DNA of 64,000 nt from Paenibacillus sp. GP183 (GTDB lineage: Bacteria; Bacillota; Bacilli; Paenibacillales; NBRC-103111), in contig NZ_FNSW01000001.1 of assembly GCF_900104695.1 (NCBI RefSeq), positions 4,566,001 to 4,630,000 on the forward strand, read 5' to 3'. Position 1 is the stretch's first letter. Each line of letters starts with the position of its first letter. A program made the translations under genes and the position numbers. The notes under the pieces are model-generated. The model ran no database searches. It worked only from the letters and a program-made list of their open reading frames with translations, and was not told the DNA's origin. Shown here one piece after another: positions 1 through 7,884 of this stretch.

Positions 1-450
1 ACACGTAAAGAGCACATGGCTGATGACATCGCCCAAGACACGTTTATCCGAGCATTTCGTTCGATCAATTCCTTCCGAGGGCAAAGCACGGTTAAAACCT
101 GGTTGTTAAAAATCACCCGTAATATTGCTTACAATTACAAAAAGTCAGCTTTTCTTAAAAAAGTTTCTCTTATCGGGTTTCTACAGGAGACAAGTTCCAT
201 GCCCTCAGCTGAATCCGAATATTTCACAATGGCTTTTTCGGACGAATAATGGAATTCAGTGCTTAAACTGCCTCAAAGCAGCCGCGAGATATTAATTTTA
301 AGCGCACAATACGGACTGCAGCAACCCGAACTGGCTGAATTACTTGGTATTCCCGAAGGGACGGTCAAATCACGACTGCACAGGGCGAGGAAGAGATTGA
401 TAAAAAGAATGAGGGAGGAGGAAGAACATGCTGAAAGAGACCCCAAATGA
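1..450 (+). pseudogene. ECF RNA polymerase sigma factor, 5'-truncated by the window and interrupted by an in-frame stop
   Basis: The frame is open from base 1. It encodes sigma region 2 (DDIAQDTFIRAFRSINSFRG, then TWLLKITRNIAYNY) and, after an interruption, region 4 with the helix-turn-helix (LPQSSREILIL, then LAELLGIPEGTVKSRLHRARKRL). Both halves are in the same frame but a TAA at 247-249 separates them, so a single base substitution is the simplest cause. No good ribosome binding site precedes the second half, whose first usable start would be GTG at 259. The 3' end overlaps the anti-sigma gene by 23 bases, the usual sigma/anti-sigma coupling. A full-length sigma factor cannot be made without readthrough. 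Sequencing error is an alternative. Confidence 0.85.
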
Positions 451-1246
451 CATACTGGATATTGATGAGAAATTAAAGAAAAGTCCGTTCAATGAGAAAC
501 GGATTCCTTCCAATGAACGCATTAGCATGATACAAAATAACGTTAAGCGGGCAAAAAGAAGAAGCAAAAAATCATTTTTGACTGCTGCGGGAGTAGGATT
601 GGTTTGTTTTATTATACTTTTAACGTTATCTTATCTGAACGAAATGCCTGGCGGGTTTGCAGACCAGCGGATGTCGCAAGCTATTGGATTGGAAGGCTCG
701 AATAAAATTCCACTCGGTCGGACACCAGAGGAAGCAATTCAAAAATTGCGGAATTATACATCTATGCAGATCATTCACAAAGAACCTGTGGATGGCGGTA
801 CTCTTCTTTTCATTAAACGAGCGTACCAGAAGGATGGTACCGACTTAGAGATTGATTATTTACGCAAAACGTGGCTTGGATGGAAATGGACCTGGGGAGG
901 TATGTTTGGATTTGGCGGCAATATAGAGGGTGTTAGATCCGTACTGAGTTATATGTTCATGCCGAAGCTTTCGGGCATTAATACTCCCTTCCCTGTCATC
1001 TATGGAGATGTTCTAGATCCCACAGTAAACAGGATTATCATCATTGAAAACGGCGCTAATCCAATGATATACTCTGCCAATCTCGCCAAATCCCAAACAG
1101 GTCATACCATATGGTTCGCTTATTTGCCAACTTCCCTTACCGTTCCTTATGAGATCCGAGCTCTTAATGTAATCGGGGATATCGTTGTAAGTAAAACAAT
1201 TACTGAGCCGAATGATAGCGGTCTGATTCAACTCCCAATCAAATGA
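428..1246 (+). CDS. Putative membrane-bound anti-sigma factor
   Basis: This 272-residue protein has a charged N-terminal cytoplasmic segment of about 50 residues, one membrane helix at roughly 50-70 and a long extracytoplasmic domain. No HxxxCxxC zinc motif is visible in the N-terminal part, so it is not a ZAS-type anti-sigma. The assignment rests on position: it starts inside the 3' end of the ECF sigma gene, preceded by an AGGGAGGAGGAAG ribosome binding site. I do not recognise the extracytoplasmic domain. With its sigma partner broken, the protein may have nothing to bind. Confidence 0.6.
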   Translation: MLKETPNDILDIDEKLKKSPFNEKRIPSNERISMIQNNVKRAKRRSKKSFLTAAGVGLVCFIILLTLSYLNEMPGGFADQRMSQAIGLEGSNKIPLGRTPEEAIQKLRNYTSMQIIHKEPVDGGTLLFIKRAYQKDGTDLEIDYLRKTWLGWKWTWGGMFGFGGNIEGVRSVLSYMFMPKLSGINTPFPVIYGDVLDPTVNRIIIIENGANPMIYSANLAKSQTGHTIWFAYLPTSLTVPYEIRALNVIGDIVVSKTITEPNDSGLIQLPIK

Positions 1247-1387
1247 AAATGAACTTTAAAAACTACTTTTAAGCTTGAATCATAGGATTAATGTATGGCA
1301 ATAGAATAGGTGCTTAATTGATTCAAAGTATATCAGATTGGTTATATATATATGTTAAAGAGAAGATTGGGGGAGGTAATGGGGAGA

Positions 1388-3313
1388 ATGCAGAATTTGA
1401 ATGTAGATGACCACCCATCGTTATTTGAGCATGTATATATGAATGCTCCAATTGGAATAGCCATGCTATCGATGGAACGAAAGTTGATAAGTGTTAATCC
1501 TACGATGTGCAGGATATTTGGATATACAGAAGATGAAATGTTGACACATAACATTACTGACTTTATATACTCTGAAGATGTAAGCATTGACGAGCATTTA
1601 TTAAAAGAATTGTTGGATGGTATTACTTCTTCTTTCGAAGTAGAAAAAAGATACCTTAATAAGAATAGAGATATTATTTGGGGATCATTACATGTTTCCC
1701 TAGTACGTGATGAAATGGACAGAAGACCTTTGTACTTCATTTCTCAAGTTATTGACATTACTAAGAGTAAATTTGATGAACAAAAGTTGCAGGAAAGTGT
1801 GGAGCGATATACCTCGTTAAAAAGATATAATCACGATGCCATAATCTCGTTTGGTTTGGACGGCCATATAATAAATGGCAATCCTATTGCGGAGCGCTTA
1901 ACCGGATATACCATTAAAGAACTCATTGGATCGAAAATTTCCATATTAATCGGCATAACAAACCTTACTAAAGTACTTTCAGTTTCAGAAGATTACACGG
2001 CTATTGAACAAAATATAAATTATATCATATGCAAAGATGGTGACACAGTTGAAGTATTATCTACACTAGCGCCGATTATCATTCATGAAAAAATTGTAGG
2101 TTTTTACCTCATTGCGAAAGATATATCCGAACAAAAGAAGCTGATTATTGAGAAAGAAGCCGCGGAAAGGACGAATAAAGCAAAGAGTGAGTTTTTAGCC
2201 ATGATGAGTCATGAAATCCGTACACCGATGAATGGGGTCATCGGAATGACAGACTTGCTCTTGGAAACGGATTTGGATTCTGAGCAAAATGAATATGTGC
2301 ATATTATTAAAAATAGTGGTGCTACGCTTCTTACGATTATTAACGACATTCTGGATTTTTCCAAAATTGAATCAGGTAAGGCCGAGATATTTGAAGAACA
2401 AATTAACATAAGAGCTGTTCTATCAGAAACGCTAAATGTCATCATGCCAAAAGCACTTGAAAAAAATTTAGAAGTGACTACCACCGTATCTCCTAACGTT
2501 CCCAACATTGCTCTTGGAGATGTAACGAAGTTAAAACAAGTGATGCTGAATTTGCTTAGCAATGCCATTAAGTTTACTCCTCATGGAGCGATTTCGATCT
2601 TTGTGGAAAGTGTTTTCCAAGAAAAGGATGAGGTATGTCTTCAATTTACAGTAAAAGATACAGGTATAGGGGTGCCTAGAGGCAAAGTTGCCCACCTTTT
2701 TGAACCCTTTTATCAGGCGGAACATTTTATGACACGCATTGCCGAAGGAACAGGATTAGGATTAGCTATCTGTAAAAAGCTTGTTCAGCTTATGGGCGGT
2801 GAAATTTGGTATGAACCATTTACAGAACAATCGGGATCTATTTTTAATTTTACAGTTAATTTTAAGATCCTGAACTATTTAGAATCCATGACCTATGATA
2901 TGTCAAATCTATTTGAGAACTCAGCCGAAAATTTTCTTAAAATTCTTATTGCGGAAGATAATGAAATTAATCAAATTCTAATAAGAAGAATGGTCGAGAA
3001 GCTTGGTTACAATTCAACCGTTGTCCGAGATGGAAAAGCAGCAGTAGAAGCTATTAAAAGATATGAATATGATCTTATCTTTATGGATATTCAAATGCCT
3101 TTGATGGATGGGATAGAAGCCACTAAAATGATCAAAACAACTGTACCCTTAAAGAAAAATCCTTATATTGTTGCGGTAACGGCACATGCTATAAAAGGTG
3201 ATCGTGAAAAATATTTGGCCATGGGAATGGATGATTATATAAGCAAGCCGATAAGTTTGGTTGCTGTATCGGATATAATCGATAAAACCCTTAAACTTAA
3301 AACCACACCCTGA
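1388..3313 (+). CDS. Hybrid sensor histidine kinase / response regulator with two PAS domains
   Basis: The order is PAS (about 10-130), PAS (about 140-260), HisKA with H-box SHEIRTP (His275), HATPase_c (LLSNAIKFTPHG; DTGIGVP; GTGLGLAICKKL) and a C-terminal receiver domain (IAEDNEINQ; phosphoacceptor Asp567 in FMDIQMP). No membrane segment is seen, so it should sense a cytoplasmic signal. The GGGGGAGG at 1369-1376 favours ATG 1388 over ATG 1352, which has no ribosome binding site; ATG 1379 is too close. No HPt or output protein is adjacent, so its phosphorelay partner is elsewhere. The stop codon lies in the loop of a terminator. Confidence 0.9.
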   Translation: MQNLNVDDHPSLFEHVYMNAPIGIAMLSMERKLISVNPTMCRIFGYTEDEMLTHNITDFIYSEDVSIDEHLLKELLDGITSSFEVEKRYLNKNRDIIWGSLHVSLVRDEMDRRPLYFISQVIDITKSKFDEQKLQESVERYTSLKRYNHDAIISFGLDGHIINGNPIAERLTGYTIKELIGSKISILIGITNLTKVLSVSEDYTAIEQNINYIICKDGDTVEVLSTLAPIIIHEKIVGFYLIAKDISEQKKLIIEKEAAERTNKAKSEFLAMMSHEIRTPMNGVIGMTDLLLETDLDSEQNEYVHIIKNSGATLLTIINDILDFSKIESGKAEIFEEQINIRAVLSETLNVIMPKALEKNLEVTTTVSPNVPNIALGDVTKLKQVMLNLLSNAIKFTPHGAISIFVESVFQEKDEVCLQFTVKDTGIGVPRGKVAHLFEPFYQAEHFMTRIAEGTGLGLAICKKLVQLMGGEIWYEPFTEQSGSIFNFTVNFKILNYLESMTYDMSNLFENSAENFLKILIAEDNEINQILIRRMVEKLGYNSTVVRDGKAAVEAIKRYEYDLIFMDIQMPLMDGIEATKMIKTTVPLKKNPYIVAVTAHAIKGDREKYLAMGMDDYISKPISLVAVSDIIDKTLKLKTTP

Positions 3314-3328
3314 CAGGTGTGTTTTTTT
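3304..3328 (+). terminator. Intrinsic terminator of the hybrid kinase gene
   Basis: Stem CACACC/GGTGTG with a 6-base loop, followed by seven T. The loop contains the TGA stop codon of the upstream gene. Confidence 0.75.
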
Positions 3329-3377
3329 GATTGGAGGCAAGATATAATCGTTATACATATTATGGGAGGTGGTTGAG

Positions 3378-3833
3378 TTGAGAAATTTTATTGGATTTAT
3401 GTTGTTAGTACTCATTCTTGCAGGTTGCTCAAATGAAGCAACTACAATTTCAAAGGGATGGAGCGTAACTCCTACTATTGACTTGAAAATTAATAATGAA
3501 AAGGGCGAAGAATTATCTGATAAATGGATTGGAGAAACGGGACGATTAGCGATTAGCAACAATCCATTTATTGAAGGAAAAGCACAAAAGTATATGTGGT
3601 TATTATGGGGAAATCAAAATGATCTTGTCGGGAAGAGCTTTAAAGTTATTGCAACAAGCGAAAAAGGTGAGGAAAAAACTGTTCTATCAGATAGGACACT
3701 AGGAGGATCGAATTGGGGAGCACAAGCATCTCTCCCCTCAATGATTACTTTACCGACGTTGGGCTTATGGAAACTTGACGCTTTTGTCGAAAACAAGCTA
3801 CATGGAACTATAATTGTTAAAGTGGGACTATAG
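3378..3833 (+). CDS. Putative lipoprotein, DUF4871-like
   Basis: From TTG 3378 the 151-residue product begins with a lipoprotein signal ending in LAGC (lipidated Cys17). TTG 3378 is chosen because GGGAGG at 3364-3369 sits 8 bases upstream; a GTG at 3369 overlaps that site. The mature domain (WSVTPTIDLKIN, GETGRLAISNNPF, SLPSMITLPTLGLWKLDAFV) resembles the DUF4871 proteins of Bacilli as I remember them, function unknown. It is probably co-transcribed with the small membrane protein 29 bases downstream. Confidence 0.65.
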   Translation: MRNFIGFMLLVLILAGCSNEATTISKGWSVTPTIDLKINNEKGEELSDKWIGETGRLAISNNPFIEGKAQKYMWLLWGNQNDLVGKSFKVIATSEKGEEKTVLSDRTLGGSNWGAQASLPSMITLPTLGLWKLDAFVENKLHGTIIVKVGL

Positions 3834-3862
3834 ATTAGTAGCAGCTTACTGGAGGTGGTTCA

Positions 3863-4093
3863 ATGAATAATAATCACGAAACCCAATCTGATAAAGAACC
3901 AATTGTAAACAATGGTCAAGTTGTAGTAAATGAATTGATGCAGGAAATTCAAATCATCGAGGCTGGCGGACCGCCAAGAAGAGTCGAATGGAATTCAATG
4001 CCAAAGCCTGTAAGGTATTTTGGATATTTTTATATTGGCTGCATAATTCTTATGGGCATTTTTGTTATAATCGCTGCTTGTAATAAGTCATAA
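3863..4093 (+). CDS. Small single-pass membrane protein, unknown function
   Basis: This 76-residue protein has a hydrophilic N-terminus (about 1-50) and one hydrophobic helix at roughly 52-72 followed by CNKS. A GGAGGTGG site precedes the ATG. It follows the lipoprotein gene by 29 bases, so the two probably form one transcript. I do not recognise the family. Short length and isolation limit confidence, but the ribosome binding site and operon-like spacing support a real gene. Confidence 0.6.
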   Translation: MNNNHETQSDKEPIVNNGQVVVNELMQEIQIIEAGGPPRRVEWNSMPKPVRYFGYFYIGCIILMGIFVIIAACNKS

Positions 4094-4267
4094 TAAACAG
4101 GAGAATCTCAATGAAAAACCGTAGTTATTCAAAAGACTAGTGGAGAATATAATGGAGCTCTCACGGATTTACAAATGCACGACCACAAGCATCGATTAGA
4201 GAAACCATTCAATAATGTGTATAATAAGGTGTCCAGCTTAAAATCGCGCAATGGAGATGAGAATTTG

Positions 4268-5365
4268 ATGGGAATGGTCATCAGTCACGGAAATCCGAAA
4301 CAGCCTCATTATGCATTTACTTTTGATGATGGTCCCACATTTTTGAAAATGGAAGATTGGCTGGAAGCGCTGGAGCAGCATCAGGCGGTGGGAACCTTCT
4401 TCTTTACAGGCGAATGGTTAGACCGTTTTCCTCAGCAAGAAAGAATTCTTTTATCCCGAGGTCATGAACTAGCTCCTCATACGTATCATCATCGGAGAAT
4501 GGCCGAGGTTTCCAGGGAAGTTTTTTTTGAAGAATTAAAGCTCACTGAATTGGCCTATCAGGAGGCGACCGGACTGGCTTGTCCAACCTTTATGAGGTTC
4601 CCTTACCGTTCTTATAAGGAAGAAAACATAGCATGGCTGGCTGAATGGGGGTACATTGATATAGAGGGTGAGGATTCTGGGGATTGGGCAGGGACAAGCT
4701 CTGAAGAAATCGTCGAGAAACTCCTGCCCTCTCTCGCAAACGGAGTTATTTTGGTCCATCATTGTAACGATATTGCAAAGGGTACTCCTGATGCCGTTAG
4801 GAAATTGGCTCAAATAGCCAATAGCAGAGGATTAATACCTGTAACCATATCCCAACATTTGAAGTCTATGGATATTTCGCCGCGCTATCGCCGGTGGACA
4901 ATTAGCATCGATATACCTGCTTTCAAACTGCCATTTTCAACCAAGGATTGGGTACCTGTCGTACAGGCTGAAGATCTGAAGCAGCTTGCTTTTGAATCGT
5001 TTAATTGGGGCATTCGGCACATTAACATGGGTTATGAGGGTGAAGATCAATGGCTGCAAATGTTATCTGAAACCTTGATTTCAGGAAGGCCTTCAGAATC
5101 CCAAGCGTTTTGTTACGCTCGTCGTTTTGCCGACCAATATTGGGCTTACGTTCTCGTAGAGGTACAAGAGGATACACTTGTCTTGAAGGATTTTGCAACG
5201 AAGGAATTCCATGCAGATGCGCTGGTATATGTAATCAATTGGTGTATTAAAATTGCATTGGAATTAGGCTGCAAACGCCTCTTGGCAAGTCGGGATATAC
5301 GTCGCTTGAATACATTATGCGATCAACTGGGCTTGTCTTCTGAATTGCTGGCAGAATTGATTTGA
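4268..5365 (+). CDS. Polysaccharide deacetylase (NodB-type) with an unassigned C-terminal domain
   Basis: The N-terminal ~200 residues carry NodB signatures: FTFDDGPTF (catalytic Asp and metal Asp20/Asp21), APHTYHHRR (metal His) and RFPYRSY. Family members remove N- or O-acetyl groups from cell-wall or envelope polysaccharides. No signal peptide or membrane segment is visible, unlike most secreted deacetylases, so a cytoplasmic role is possible. The last ~160 residues (from about MDISPRYRRWTI) are not part of NodB and I cannot assign them. Start 4268 is preferred because GGAG lies at 4253-4256; an in-frame ATG at 4175 has no well-placed site. Confidence 0.75.
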   Translation: MGMVISHGNPKQPHYAFTFDDGPTFLKMEDWLEALEQHQAVGTFFFTGEWLDRFPQQERILLSRGHELAPHTYHHRRMAEVSREVFFEELKLTELAYQEATGLACPTFMRFPYRSYKEENIAWLAEWGYIDIEGEDSGDWAGTSSEEIVEKLLPSLANGVILVHHCNDIAKGTPDAVRKLAQIANSRGLIPVTISQHLKSMDISPRYRRWTISIDIPAFKLPFSTKDWVPVVQAEDLKQLAFESFNWGIRHINMGYEGEDQWLQMLSETLISGRPSESQAFCYARRFADQYWAYVLVEVQEDTLVLKDFATKEFHADALVYVINWCIKIALELGCKRLLASRDIRRLNTLCDQLGLSSELLAELI

Positions 5366-5373
5366 TCAATCCC

Positions 5374-5411
5374 AAAAACGTTAACGTCAATAAAACGTTA
5401 GCGTTTTTTTT
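5374..5411. terminator. Bidirectional intrinsic terminator between convergent genes
   Basis: The arms AAAAACGTTAACGT and AACGTTAGCGTTTTT pair with one wobble, flanked by A-rich and T-rich tracts. It ends both the deacetylase (+) and MFS (-) transcripts. Confidence 0.8.
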
Positions 5412-5414
5412 CTA

Positions 5415-6632
5415 TTAATCCGATAAATGGAGAGCTTTTTTATTTTCGATAGAAGCAGGAATACTTTTAAGTTTAAAAATAACTGCGATGCATAATAGAA
5501 GAAAACCGTTGATCAAAAAGACAATCGGAATGGATAGCAAATTGGCCAGAACGCCGCCAAGGATCGGGCCGATTAACAAACCCAACTGGTTAGCTGTTTG
5601 ATTCAAGCTAAAGGCGCGCCCTCGAAACTCGGGCTCCGTCATTTGCACGATTAAAGCGTTGAGAGCCGGAAATACAGCGGCAAAAAACAGCCCGTAAACA
5701 AAGCGCAGCACACCAAATCCAATTAAATTATTGAACATGATTTGAAGTATATTTCCGATTCCCCCTCCCAGAAGGCCATAGAATAGAACTTTATTGTAGC
5801 CAATCCTCGCGCCTATTTTCCCCCAAAGTGGTGCCCCGAGCAAAGTAGCGATTCCTACTATTGAAAAGATGATTCCAGAATTCATCGATGCAGAGCTTTT
5901 GCTGGAACCCAATTTAAGTACGTAAACGGTCAACAGAGGCTCAACGATCATGATGGATAAGGACGTTGTGAACACTATCAGGAGAATAAACATCAGCCTG
6001 GGATTGGATAGAGCTTCTTTTAAATCTTTTGCAACACTTTGTCGCTTCTCTGCTTTTTTGCGAAAATTAGGCTCTTTCACCCATAAAAGCGCTATGAAAA
6101 AAGCGACAAAGACGAGAATGGCTGAAAGGAAGAAAGTGTTGCGGGTTCCTACCCATTGACTAATAAAACCTCCGACTAGTGGGCCTATGATTAAAGCTGT
6201 TGCGTTTGAAGTGGATATCAATCCAAGGGCGTAACCCACATCCTTTTCCGGAGTGTTGGTAGCCACAATAGAGATAGCGGAAGGAATATAGCCTGCAAGC
6301 AGTCCTTCTATGATGCGGACACCGGTGAGCTGAAATGGAGTTTGTACAAAAAAATAGGCCAGGTAAGCCAAGGTAAGACAAATTCCCGCGCGCAGCATCA
6401 TGGGCTTGCGTCCATATTTGTCTGCGAGGGATCCCCAAAACGGTGCTATCAGGGAGCTGAAAAGGAAAGTAATCGCAAAAATAAAGCCCGTCCATGTTTC
6501 CAAATGGCTTTTGATCCCTAATTGATCTTGCAAAAAAATAGAGAGGAAAGGAATAGAGACGGAGTATGCCATGCTAACCAGAAAACACCCAAGCCATAGG
6601 ACGATAAGATTTCGTTTCCAGGAAAAATTCAA
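5415..6632 (-). CDS. MFS multidrug efflux transporter, DHA1 type
   Basis: About 405 residues with 12 predicted membrane helices. Motif A is GSLADKYGRKPMM between helices 2 and 3, and a motif-C-like stretch GLISTSNATALIIGPLVGG lies in helix 5, which marks drug:H+ antiporters. It resembles the MdtG/YfmO-like group, but the substrate cannot be read from sequence. TTG at 6632 is preferred because GGAAGTG precedes it at good spacing; ATG at 6659 would add nine residues and has no ribosome binding site. The gene stands alone, convergent with the deacetylase and divergent from the GH130 locus. Confidence 0.85.
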   Translation of the reverse strand: MNFSWKRNLIVLWLGCFLVSMAYSVSIPFLSIFLQDQLGIKSHLETWTGFIFAITFLFSSLIAPFWGSLADKYGRKPMMLRAGICLTLAYLAYFFVQTPFQLTGVRIIEGLLAGYIPSAISIVATNTPEKDVGYALGLISTSNATALIIGPLVGGFISQWVGTRNTFFLSAILVFVAFFIALLWVKEPNFRKKAEKRQSVAKDLKEALSNPRLMFILLIVFTTSLSIMIVEPLLTVYVLKLGSSKSSASMNSGIIFSIVGIATLLGAPLWGKIGARIGYNKVLFYGLLGGGIGNILQIMFNNLIGFGVLRFVYGLFFAAVFPALNALIVQMTEPEFRGRAFSLNQTANQLGLLIGPILGGVLANLLSIPIVFLINGFLLLCIAVIFKLKSIPASIENKKALHLSD

Positions 6633-6769
6633 TAGGTGCACACTTCCAATCGAAAGCATTTTTTACTTATCATAACACCAAAAAGGGGTCCACAATGATA
6701 ACTGAATATAATCGAGATGAACATTATTAGTTATCAGCAGGAAGCAAATACTGGGTTTTGTAGTATTTC

Positions 6770-6795
6770 GGATATTATCATATTTCCGTAGGATA
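6770..6795 (+). promoter_or_regulatory. Operator-like motif shared with the ABC importer promoter
   Basis: GGATATTATCATA, 6 bases, TAGGATA. The same two blocks with a 5-base spacer recur at 9546-9570 upstream of the sugar-binding protein gene. A TATAAT -10 box follows at 6817-6822, 21 bases after the motif, with no good -35. This layout fits an activator site at or just upstream of the -35 region. The adjacent YesN-type regulator is the obvious candidate, by inference. Confidence 0.55.
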
Positions 6796-6816
6796 TCGAC
6801 TCTTAACCTTAGCGTT

Positions 6817-6822
6817 TATAAT
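6817..6822 (+). promoter_or_regulatory. -10 box (TATAAT) of the GH130 promoter
   Basis: Perfect TATAAT about 30 bases upstream of the GH130 start, lacking a consensus -35. Its position relative to the shared motif matches that of the second promoter to within one base. Confidence 0.5.
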
Positions 6823-6852
6823 TATTGCTAACTGAATCAAGGAGGAAGAGAA

Positions 6853-7884
6853 ATGAAGATTTCAAGGCATCCAGAGAACCCCATTGTAGTGCCTGGAAAA
6901 TATGATTGGCGAAAAGTAACCGTATTCAATCCCGCGGTTATTATAGAAAATGATAAATTTTATATGATTGAACGAACGGCTGAATCTTTAACTCCTTGTA
7001 AAAACTTCTTAGGGCTGCTGGAAAGCGATGATGGTGTTCACTTTCGCCATGTGGTTGAAGAACCTATCGTGACTCCGGATATGCTCGGGTTTCCTTACGG
7101 CAGCATTCAGGATCCGCGTATTGTAAAGATCGACGATACATTTTACTTGAATTATGCTTTGCGTCCATGTGCGATGAACTACTATCCGACCGGGGCCGGA
7201 GTACCGGACCGTTCCGTTCCGTCTTATCCTGACGGCTGGGGGGAGAAACCGGAGCATTGGCTCACTCGCTCTGGAATTTTAACCTCCAAAGACCTGATTC
7301 ACTGGGATTATTTGTGCGATACGACTCAGCTTGATATTAACGATAGAGACAACATCTTGTTTCCTGAGAAAATAAACGGGAAATACGCACTTCTCCGCAG
7401 GCCGGAGGAATATGTCGGTGAAGCCTACGGCACGGAAAAAGCAGCGATGTGGATTACGTATTCTGAAGATTTGATCCATTGGGAACAACCGAAGCTGCTT
7501 GCCAAAGCTGAAAACGAGGATTGGGAATTCAAGAAAATTGGAGGCTCCACTCCGCCAGTCAGAACGGATAAAGGCTGGCTTACTTTATATCATGGTGTTG
7601 ATAAGGATACGGTATATCGTGTTGGCGCTTTGCTGCTCGATCTTGAAAACCCTGAGAAAATTATTGCAAGAACCCGTAACTTTATCATGGAGCCGGAAGC
7701 CTATTACGAAAAATTCGGTTTTCAAATTCCGAATGTCATTTTTCCAACGGGAAATGTGGTGAAAGACGGACTGTTGTATATTTATTATGGTGTCACAGAT
7801 ACGGCTATAGCTCTAGCCACAGTGCCACTGGATGAATTGGTAACTTACATGCTTATGGAGAATACTAGCAATGTTAAATTATGA
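6853..7884 (+). CDS. GH130 family glycoside phosphorylase/hydrolase, mannoside-phosphorylase-like
   Basis: The 343-residue protein has the five-bladed beta-propeller repeats of GH130 (HPENPIVVPGKYDWRKVTVFNPAV, cited here by its start at residue 6; SIQDPRIVKIDDTFYLNYA; GGSTPPVRTDKGWLTLYHGV; FPTGNVVKDGLLYIYYGVTD). GH130 enzymes phosphorolyse or hydrolyse beta-mannosides. The acidic residue after the glycine-rich turn is in QDPRI rather than the more common EDPRI. There is no signal peptide, so it should act on imported oligosaccharide. AAGGAGG precedes the ATG. The 3' end overlaps the next gene by 14 bases, indicating translational coupling. The exact substrate is unknown. Confidence 0.85.
   Translation: MKISRHPENPIVVPGKYDWRKVTVFNPAVIIENDKFYMIERTAESLTPCKNFLGLLESDDGVHFRHVVEEPIVTPDMLGFPYGSIQDPRIVKIDDTFYLNYALRPCAMNYYPTGAGVPDRSVPSYPDGWGEKPEHWLTRSGILTSKDLIHWDYLCDTTQLDINDRDNILFPEKINGKYALLRRPEEYVGEAYGTEKAAMWITYSEDLIHWEQPKLLAKAENEDWEFKKIGGSTPPVRTDKGWLTLYHGVDKDTVYRVGALLLDLENPEKIIARTRNFIMEPEAYYEKFGFQIPNVIFPTGNVVKDGLLYIYYGVTDTAIALATVPLDELVTYMLMENTSNVKL

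Noticed and set aside
4139..4267. Short leader-peptide-like ORF (ATG 4152) before the deacetylase
   Set aside because: Only 15 codons, no attenuator structure and no codon pattern that would suggest regulation.
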